Source: Labilithrix luteola
GTDB taxonomy: Bacteria; Myxococcota_A; Polyangia; Polyangiales; Polyangiaceae
Assembly: GCA_026225435.1 (NCBI GenBank)
Contig: JAMFST010001411.1
Coordinates: 1 to 11,577, forward strand
DNA: 11,577 nt
Direction: 5' to 3'
Under the pieces are notes generated by a model. It was not told where the DNA came from, searched no databases, and saw only the letters and a list, made by a program, of their open reading frames with translations. Shown piece after piece: positions 7,120-11,577 of the stretch; position 1 is the stretch's first letter, and each line of letters starts with the position of its first letter. The translations under genes and the position numbers were made by a program.

Positions 7120-7680
7120 TCAGCCGAGCCGCTTCACCAGCCGGCGTGCCGCTCGCAGCGCCGCTTCGCGATCGCCCGGCAGCACCGCGAGGCCGTGGAG
7201 CGCGGCGTGGAACAGGCGGGCGTCGTCGGCCTCGTCGGGATCGTCGTTCTTTCCCCCTTTGAGACCGAGGCTCGCGGCGAGCGCCTTGGTCACCCGCGTG
7301 GCCGAGGGGCGCTTGGCGGTGATCCCGCCGGCACGCAGCGCGTCGGCGTCGAACGGCCGCTCGGTCATCAGCGCGTAGAGCGCCGGCCGATCGAGCGCGA
7401 AGCTCACGTAGGCCTCGGCGACCTTCTTGGCGCCGCGCTTCTCCGTCAGCAGCGTCTCGAGCTTGGTCGCCAGCTCGTCGAAGCCGCTCGTCGCCACCGC
7501 GAAGAGCAGCCCGTCGAGCGACCCCCAGCGGTGGTACACCACCGACGTCGACTGCCCAAGGAGCGCAGCGATCCCGCGCGAGGAGAGCGCATCTGCGGGG
7601 AGCGCGCCTTTTTCGAGCGCGCGTCTCACCTGGTGGACGAGATCGACCGTCGGCTCGTGGGACGCTTTGGAGCTCGCCAT
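7120..7680 (-). CDS. TetR-family transcriptional regulator
   Basis: 186 residues. The N-terminal helix-turn-helix is clear at about 33-60: LSSRGIAALLGQSTSVVYHRWGSLDGLLF, the classic TetR pattern with the YxxWGS-x-DGLL end of the recognition helix. The C-terminal ligand/dimer domain carries YVSFALDRPALYALMTERPF (91-110) and FHAALHGLAVL (157-167), as in the WHG-type TetR C-terminal family. The start is ATG 7680; no good Shine-Dalgarno precedes it, and the message could be leaderless or nearly so, because the divergent peroxiredoxin start is at most 24 bp away. It is likely to control that divergent unit and itself (inference from layout); the ligand is unknown. The N-terminal arm before the HTH is slightly long (about 10 residues) and polar. 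The stop faces the HxlR stop across 6 bp. Confidence 0.9.
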   Translation of the reverse strand: MASSKASHEPTVDLVHQVRRALEKGALPADALSSRGIAALLGQSTSVVYHRWGSLDGLLFAVATSGFDELATKLETLLTEKRGAKKVAEAYVSFALDRPALYALMTERPFDADALRAGGITAKRPSATRVTKALAASLGLKGGKNDDPDEADDARLFHAALHGLAVLPGDREAALRAARRLVKRLG

Positions 7681-7704
7681 CTAACGATGTCATACTCACC
7701 GGAG
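7681..7704. promoter_or_regulatory. Minimal divergent control region, TetR / peroxiredoxin
   Basis: Only 24 bp (6 bp if the peroxiredoxin starts at ATG 7687) lie between the start codons, so both promoters must reach into the opposite coding sequence. A short ATG-T-CAT dyad is at 7687-7693, and CTCGCC (7673-7678) pairs with GGCGAG (7710-7715) across 31 bases. Both are weak and I do not call an operator. Confidence 0.3.
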
Positions 7705-8256
7705 ATGAAGGCGAGAACAAGGTCGAGCGCATTTACCGTCCCCCTCCTCGTCCTCATCGTCGCCAGCGCGGTCGCCTGTGGACCGGTGCAGCGCCCGGAC
7801 GGCGGCAAGGGGCCGCTCCCCGTCGGCGCGGTCGCTCCCGCCGTCACCGGCTTCGACGTGCACCACCACCCGGTCACCCTCGCCTCGGCGCAGGGGCACG
7901 CCGCCGTCGTGTACTTTTATCCGTCGGACGGCACCCCCGGCTGCACCAAGGAGGCCTGCGCCTTCCGCGACGCCTGGACCAAGTTCGTCGACGCCGGGGT
8001 GACGGTGATCGGCGTGTCGTCCAACTCGCTCGCCTCGCACCAGTCGTTCCTCGAGGAGAAGAAGCTCCCCTTCGCGCTCGCCGCGGACGAGGACCACACC
8101 GTCTCCAGCCGCTACGGCGTCGGCACCAACATCATCGGCGATCAGCGCATGACATTCCTCGTCGACCGCGAAGGGAAGATCGCCAAGGTGTGGCCGGACG
8201 TGGACCCTGGCGTGCACGCAGAAGAGGTCCTCGCCGCCGTCCGCGCGATGCCCTGA
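7705..8256 (+). CDS. PrxQ/BCP-type peroxiredoxin, predicted lipoprotein
   Basis: 183 residues from ATG 7705 (MKARTRSS..); an in-frame ATG at 7687 would add MSYSPE. I prefer 7705 because it gives a normal basic n-region, although the GGAG just before it has no spacing. The signal peptide runs to a lipobox-like SAVAC with Cys25; +2 is Gly, so export to the outer membrane is expected. The mature domain is a thioredoxin-fold peroxiredoxin: GAVAPAVTGFDV, then YPSDGTPGCTKEACAFRD, with T77, peroxidatic C80 and resolving C85 five residues on, which is the PrxQ/BCP arrangement. It should reduce H2O2 and organic or lipid peroxides using thiols; the reductant partner in the envelope is not known. Most BCP proteins are cytoplasmic, so the lipoprotein form is notable. 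It is followed after 3 bp by the expansin gene and divergent from the TetR gene. Confidence 0.9.
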   Translation: MKARTRSSAFTVPLLVLIVASAVACGPVQRPDGGKGPLPVGAVAPAVTGFDVHHHPVTLASAQGHAAVVYFYPSDGTPGCTKEACAFRDAWTKFVDAGVTVIGVSSNSLASHQSFLEEKKLPFALAADEDHTVSSRYGVGTNIIGDQRMTFLVDREGKIAKVWPDVDPGVHAEEVLAAVRAMP

Positions 8257-8259
8257 GCC

Positions 8260-9003
8260 ATGCGCGGTCCCATCCTCGCCCTCGCTCTCGCCGTCGTGGG
8301 TACCGCCGTCCTCGGGGCGTGCGGCAGCGATGATTCCTCCGGCAGCGGATCCGACGCCGGCAGCAGCGAGATCCCGAAGAGCGGAAGCGACGCGAGCGCC
8401 GGCGGCGGCTACAGCAGCGCGAGCGAGAGCGGGAAGATCACCTATTACGACGCCACCGGCGGCGGCGCCTGCTCGTTCGATGCGACGCCGGACGACCTCG
8501 ACGTCGCCGCCATGGACGCCCCCGAGTTCAACGACGCCGCGGTCTGCGGCGAGTGCGTCGCCATCACCGGGCCCAAGGGAGATCTCACGGTGCGCGTCGT
8601 CGACCTCTGCCCCGAGTGCGAGAAGGGGCACCTCGACCTCAGCGAGGAGGCCTTCGCCAAGCTGGCCGACGTGTCGCTCGGGATCGTGCCGGTCACCTGG
8701 AAGGTGGTCGAGTGCGACGTCACCGGGAACCTGAAGTACGACTACAAGGACGGTGTCTCGCAGTACTGGTTCGCGCTGCAGGTCACCAACTCGCGGCTGC
8801 CCATCAAGTCGCTCGAGCTGAAGGTCAACGGCGCCTTCGTGAACGTCGGGCGTGAGTCCTACAATTACTTCGTCGACGGAAGCGGCAGCGGTCCGGGGCC
8901 GGTCACCGTGCGGGTCACCAGCATCGACGGGCAGCAGCTGATCGACACGCTCCCGGCCGCCGCGGCGAACGTCACCAGTACCGGCGCGGCCCAGTTCAAG
9001 TAA
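8260..9003 (+). CDS. Bacterial expansin (DPBB plus CBM63), lipoprotein
   Basis: 247 residues. The signal peptide ends LGAC with Cys21, followed by a Ser/Gly/Asp-rich tether to about 57. The double-psi beta-barrel domain (about 58-153) aligns with Bacillus subtilis EXLX1 (YoaJ): D115 in VRVVDLCPEC matches its D71, and D126 in HLDLSEEAF matches the essential D82. The CBM63 domain (about 156-231) has QYWFALQV and ESYNYFV, so Y169, W170 and Y201 take the places of the W125, W126 and Y157 cellulose-binding face. Expansins loosen polysaccharide networks without hydrolysis. Unlike EXLX1, six Cys lie in or at the end of the barrel (71, 96, 99, 117, 120, 152), probably three disulfides; C117 takes the place of EXLX1 Y73. 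The start ATG 8260 is 3 bp after the peroxiredoxin stop: one transcript, likely TetR-controlled. Likely targets are cellulose or peptidoglycan outside the cell. Confidence 0.9.
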   Translation: MRGPILALALAVVGTAVLGACGSDDSSGSGSDAGSSEIPKSGSDASAGGGYSSASESGKITYYDATGGGACSFDATPDDLDVAAMDAPEFNDAAVCGECVAITGPKGDLTVRVVDLCPECEKGHLDLSEEAFAKLADVSLGIVPVTWKVVECDVTGNLKYDYKDGVSQYWFALQVTNSRLPIKSLELKVNGAFVNVGRESYNYFVDGSGSGPGPVTVRVTSIDGQQLIDTLPAAAANVTSTGAAQFK

Positions 9004-9012
9004 ACGAGGGGC

Positions 9013-10785
9013 GTGGCAACCCCTCCCTCGCAGACGTCCCCCGTTTCTCGGGTCTCGCAGATCGAAGCGCGCATCGCGCAGGCGGTCGACAAGCTCTTTG
9101 GCGCCGAGCAGGCGATCGCGGCGCAGGCGGCGGTGAAGTTGAGCCGCTCGCAGCACGCCGACTACCAGTGCAACGTGGCGCTGGCGCTCGCGCAGAAGGT
9201 GAAGCAGCCGCCGCGCAAGGTCGCCGAGGCTCTCCTGGGCGAGCTCGAGGCGGGCGGCCTGGGGACGGTCTGCGAGACGATCGAGATCGCCGGACCGGGC
9301 TACCTGAACCTCACGCTGCGCGCCGAGGCGCTGGCGGAGGCGCTGCTGGCGATGGGCGACGATGCGCGGCTGGGGGTGACGAGCGCGGCGACGCCGGACA
9401 CGGTGGTCATCGACTACTCGTCGCCCAACGTCGCCAAGGAGCTGCACGTCGGCCACCTGCGCGGGACCATCCTCGGCGACGCGCTCGCCCGCGTGCTCGA
9501 TCACCTGGGCCACAAGGTGGTGCGGCAGAACCACCTCGGTGACTGGGGCACGCCGTTCGGCATGCTGCTGGAGAACTTCGTCGACGACGGCGCCACCGAG
9601 CTCGCCCGCGGCGACTGGACGACGTTCTACCAGGCGGCGCGCGCCAAGTTCGACGGCGATCCGGCCTTCGCCGAGCGGGCGCGCCGTCGCGTGGTGCTGC
9701 TGCAAGGGGGCGACGAGGAGACGCTCGTGCTGTGGCGCGCGCTGGTGGCGCAGTCGGTGTCCTACCTGGAAGAACTGTACAGCCGCCTCGACGTCACCCT
9801 TCGCCCCGCCGACATCGCCGGGGAGAGCCGCTACAACGACGAGCTCGACGGCGTGGTCGAGGAGCTACGCAAGGTCGACCTGCTGGTCGAGAGCGACTGC
9901 GCCCTCTGCGTCTTCCCCGCCGGCTTCAAGGGGAAGACCGGCGATCCCCTCCCGCTCATCGTGCGCAAGCAGGGGGGCGGCTACGGGTACGCCTCCACCG
10001 ATCTCGCCACCATCCGCCACCGCATGGGCGCGCTCGGCGGCACGCGGCTCTTGTACGTGGTCGGCGCACCGCAGCAGCTCCACCTCGCCATGGTGTTCGC
10101 CGTCGCCCGCGAGGCCGGCTGGCTCAAGCCGCCGGTCGTCGCCGAGCACGTGTCGTTCGGCGCGGTCCTCGGCGCCGACAAGAAGATGTTCAAGACGCGC
10201 AGCGGCGACAACGTGTCGCTCTCGTCGCTGGTCGACGAGGCGTGCGTCCGCGCCGATGCCGCCGTCGCCGCGCGCAGCCCTTCGCTCACGGCCGAGGAGC
10301 GCGTCGCCACCGCGCGCGCCATCGGCGTCGGCGCGCTCAAGTACGCGGACCTGTCGACCGACCGGAACAAGGATTACGTCTTCGACTGGGACCGCATGCT
10401 CGCCTTCGAGGGGAACACCGGCCCGTACCTGCAGTACGCGCACGCGCGCATCCGCTCGCTGCTCCGTCACGACACCCTGCGCGAGCAGACGATCGACCCG
10501 CGCGCGCTCCGTCCGATCGAGCCGGCCGAGCGCGCTCTCGCCCTCGAGCTCCTCGATTTCTCCGCCACGGTGCAGACGGTCGGCGCGCAGCTCGCGCCGC
10601 ACAAGCTGTGCACCTACCTGTTCCAGCTGGCGACGCGCTTCACCACCTTCTACGAGCAGTGTCCGGTGCTGCGCGCCGACACGACCGAGATCCGCGACGC
10701 GCGTCTGGCGCTCGCCGGCCTCACCGCGCGCACGCTCGCCACCGGCCTCGGTCTGCTGGGGATCACCGCGCCCGAGCGGATGTGA
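9013..10785 (+). CDS. argS: Arginyl-tRNA synthetase
   Basis: 590 residues, close to the family norm (550-600). It attaches Arg to tRNA-Arg in the cytoplasm with ATP (class I). The N-terminal additional domain (about 13-110) contains the D-loop-reading fold ending in IAGPGYLNLTL. The catalytic core has YSSPNVAKELHVGHLRGTIL, with the HIGH-motif version HVGH at 145-148, then NHLGDWGTPFGMLLENF. The second signature is divergent, KMFKT at 391-395 followed by SGDNVSLSSL, as in many ArgRS that lack a canonical KMSKS loop. The anticodon-binding DALR domain ends LLGITAPERM. The core resembles the E. coli type more than the actinobacterial type. The start is GTG 9013 with GAGGGG one base upstream; no better start lies nearby. 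It follows the expansin stop after 9 bp, so it either shares that transcript or has a promoter within the expansin gene. Confidence 0.97.
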   Translation: MATPPSQTSPVSRVSQIEARIAQAVDKLFGAEQAIAAQAAVKLSRSQHADYQCNVALALAQKVKQPPRKVAEALLGELEAGGLGTVCETIEIAGPGYLNLTLRAEALAEALLAMGDDARLGVTSAATPDTVVIDYSSPNVAKELHVGHLRGTILGDALARVLDHLGHKVVRQNHLGDWGTPFGMLLENFVDDGATELARGDWTTFYQAARAKFDGDPAFAERARRRVVLLQGGDEETLVLWRALVAQSVSYLEELYSRLDVTLRPADIAGESRYNDELDGVVEELRKVDLLVESDCALCVFPAGFKGKTGDPLPLIVRKQGGGYGYASTDLATIRHRMGALGGTRLLYVVGAPQQLHLAMVFAVAREAGWLKPPVVAEHVSFGAVLGADKKMFKTRSGDNVSLSSLVDEACVRADAAVAARSPSLTAEERVATARAIGVGALKYADLSTDRNKDYVFDWDRMLAFEGNTGPYLQYAHARIRSLLRHDTLREQTIDPRALRPIEPAERALALELLDFSATVQTVGAQLAPHKLCTYLFQLATRFTTFYEQCPVLRADTTEIRDARLALAGLTARTLATGLGLLGITAPERM

Positions 10786-10797
10786 CCGCGACGGCGG

Positions 10798-11070
10798 CTA
10801 CTTCTTCTTCGGCTTGCTCGCGTTCTTGCGCGCGCGCACCTTGGCGCCCAGGTCGAGCGCGGCGCTGACACCGGCGAGGATCTTGTTCGCGCCGAGCTCG
10901 ATCCCCTCGACCGTCTTCCAGGTCGCCAGCGGCTGCTCACGCTGGTGGTCCTGGCAGGCGTAGTAGATCTGATCGTGCTCCCGGCGGAAGTACACCGCCG
11001 GCTTGATGCAGCGAGAGCAGCGCTCGGTGGTGGGCGAGATGGCGGGGAGCGTCTCGAGGGGACCGATCAT
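10798..11070 (-). CDS. Small Cys/His protein, probable zinc-binding, function unknown
   Basis: 90 residues, not recognised as a named family. The start is ATG 11070 (MIGPLETLPAI); the frame is open further upstream but has no other Met near and crosses the divergent lipoprotein gene. ERCSRCIKPAVYF gives C18-x2-C21, and IYYACQDHQRE gives C39-x2-H42: a CCCH set spaced 17 residues apart, as in single zinc-ribbon or treble-clef knuckles. The middle (50-75) may form an amphipathic helix. The C-terminus is strongly basic (KVRARKNASKPKKK), which suggests contact with nucleic acid or a ribosome-like partner. No signal peptide, so cytoplasmic. It converges on argS with a 12-bp gap and is divergent from the next lipoprotein gene. 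Coding is supported by the ordered Cys/His set and sensible composition; function is open. Confidence 0.75.
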   Translation of the reverse strand: MIGPLETLPAISPTTERCSRCIKPAVYFRREHDQIYYACQDHQREQPLATWKTVEGIELGANKILAGVSAALDLGAKVRARKNASKPKKK

Positions 11071-11163
11071 GTGAAGAAGCGTGACTCCATGGAGCCGAGG
11101 GTCAAGCGCGAGTAGAGCTTGCCTTCGCGCCGGATGGCCGTCACCGTGGCGCCCGCTCTTCCC
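11071..11163. promoter_or_regulatory. Divergent intergenic region, small Cys/His protein / lipoprotein
   Basis: 93 bp lie between the chosen start codons (63 bp if the lipoprotein starts at 11134). A 5-bp inverted repeat, CAAGC (11103-11107) and GCTTG (11117-11121), sits near the middle, and an in-frame TAG at 11113 bounds the right-hand gene. No promoter boxes or Shine-Dalgarno were recognised on either strand. Confidence 0.35.
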
Positions 11164-11577
11164 ATGACCTTGCCGCTCGCTCGCCCCCTTCGTCGCTGCC
11201 TCGCGTCTCTGTCCGTCGTCGCCGTGGCCTTCGGGCTCATCGGCATCGCAGGCGCGCTCTCCTCGTGCGCCGACGAGAACATCCAGGTGAGCTACGCGGC
11301 CGACTACGCGCGCGCCCCGGCGAACATCTCCTTCCTCGGCCTGTTCAAGGACGGCCGGGTGAACGCCGAGGCGTGGGACCCGTTCAACGAGGTCGTCGAC
11401 CGCCACCTGCACGGCTACCCCTGCGCGCCGCTGTACAGCAATGACCTCACCGCGAAGAACCCCGATCTCGCCGCGGCCATCGACGACTTCACCCGCGCCA
11501 ACGGCGTCGGCGACGAGCTGCTCGACAAGCTGGCCCCCATGGCCAAGGGGGACCTCATCGGCATCGTCGTCATGGCC
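11164..11577 (+). CDS. Uncharacterised lipoprotein, C-terminus cut by window edge
   Basis: 138 codons are visible and the frame is open at the window end. The start is uncertain: ATG 11164 (MTLPLARPLRR) gives a normal short basic n-region and is preferred; ATG 11134 would add ten residues, and an in-frame TAG at 11113 stops any longer form. The hydrophobic core (18-32) leads to a lipobox, ALSSC, with Cys35, then Ala-Asp. The mature part reads ADENIQVSYAADYARAPANI.., then a segment with FLGLFKDGRVNAEAWDPFNE and HLHGYPCAPLYSND, and a helical stretch with IDDFTRANGVGDELLDKLAP. I do not recognise the family. A second Cys (about 85) could form a disulfide with one beyond the edge. Likely an envelope protein of an unknown, lineage-limited kind. 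Confidence 0.72.
   Translation, partial: MTLPLARPLRRCLASLSVVAVAFGLIGIAGALSSCADENIQVSYAADYARAPANISFLGLFKDGRVNAEAWDPFNEVVDRHLHGYPCAPLYSNDLTAKNPDLAAAIDDFTRANGVGDELLDKLAPMAKGDLIGIVVMA

Noticed and set aside
7673..7715. CTCGCC...GGCGAG as a TetR operator
   Set aside because: The 31-base spacer is too long for a usual TetR site, and both halves lie in coding sequence.
7696..9705. A minus-strand open frame of about 669 codons under the peroxiredoxin, expansin and argS genes
   Set aside because: It crosses three well-supported genes, and its product is His/Arg/Val-rich without any recognisable domain: a codon-bias shadow.
9539..10963. A plus-strand open frame of about 474 codons inside argS, running past its end
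   Set aside because: Its product is extremely rich in Arg, Ser, Ala and Pro, typical of a frame-shifted reading of GC-rich coding DNA. No frameshift in argS is needed, as its own frame is complete to the C-terminal motif.
11103..11121. CAAGC/GCTTG inverted repeat as a terminator or operator
   Set aside because: Only 5 bp with a 9-base loop and no T-run; too weak to call either way.

Overview
This is very GC-rich bacterial DNA (roughly 70% by eye) with dense genes and strong G/C preference at third codon positions. Several traits point to Myxococcota, probably the Polyangiales/Sorangiineae side: four lipoproteins in 11.6 kb, a large response regulator with a DUF4388 (PATAN-type) domain, a bacterial expansin and a sulfatase-fold lipoprotein. 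The taxonomy is inferred from gene content; there is no rRNA or other decisive marker here. No tRNA or rRNA gene, mobile element, CRISPR array or phage gene was seen. I count 11 protein genes, two of them cut by the window ends, and no gene-free stretch longer than about 100 bases.

Layout. (1) 1-4295, minus strand: a two-gene unit. It encodes a 944-residue phosphorelay protein (Hpt, degenerate receiver, intact receiver, DUF4388, disordered linker, C-terminal membrane helix) and, two bases downstream, a lipoprotein with an alkaline-phosphatase/sulfatase-superfamily domain that runs off the left edge. (2) 4357-5583, plus: an Eis-like GNAT acetyltransferase, divergent from the phosphorelay gene. 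(3) 5590-7113: an NADP(H)-type extended short-chain reductase on the minus strand and its divergent HxlR-family regulator on the plus strand. They share a 48-bp promoter region that contains a candidate operator. (4) 7120-7680, minus: a TetR-family regulator, divergent from (5) 7705-10785, plus: a close-packed run of a PrxQ-type peroxiredoxin lipoprotein, an expansin lipoprotein and arginyl-tRNA synthetase, with gaps of 3 and 9 bp. (6) 10798-11070, minus: a 90-residue Cys/His protein, probably zinc-binding. (7) 11164-11577, plus: the start of an uncharacterised lipoprotein that runs off the right edge.

How the parts may work together. Three of the plus/minus junctions are divergent regulator-target style pairs, and the three convergent junctions leave only 6, 6 and 12 bp, with no room for a conventional intrinsic terminator. 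The HxlR/reductase pair looks like a self-contained response to a reactive carbonyl, quinone or thiol-reactive compound. The TetR protein is placed to control the peroxiredoxin-expansin unit, which would put a thiol peroxidase and a cysteine-rich wall-loosening protein in the envelope together. The most unusual unit is the membrane-tail-anchored phosphorelay protein with its tightly coupled sulfatase-like lipoprotein, whose active-site motif has Ser in place of the usual Cys and lacks the usual Arg. These functional links are inferences from gene order and motifs.
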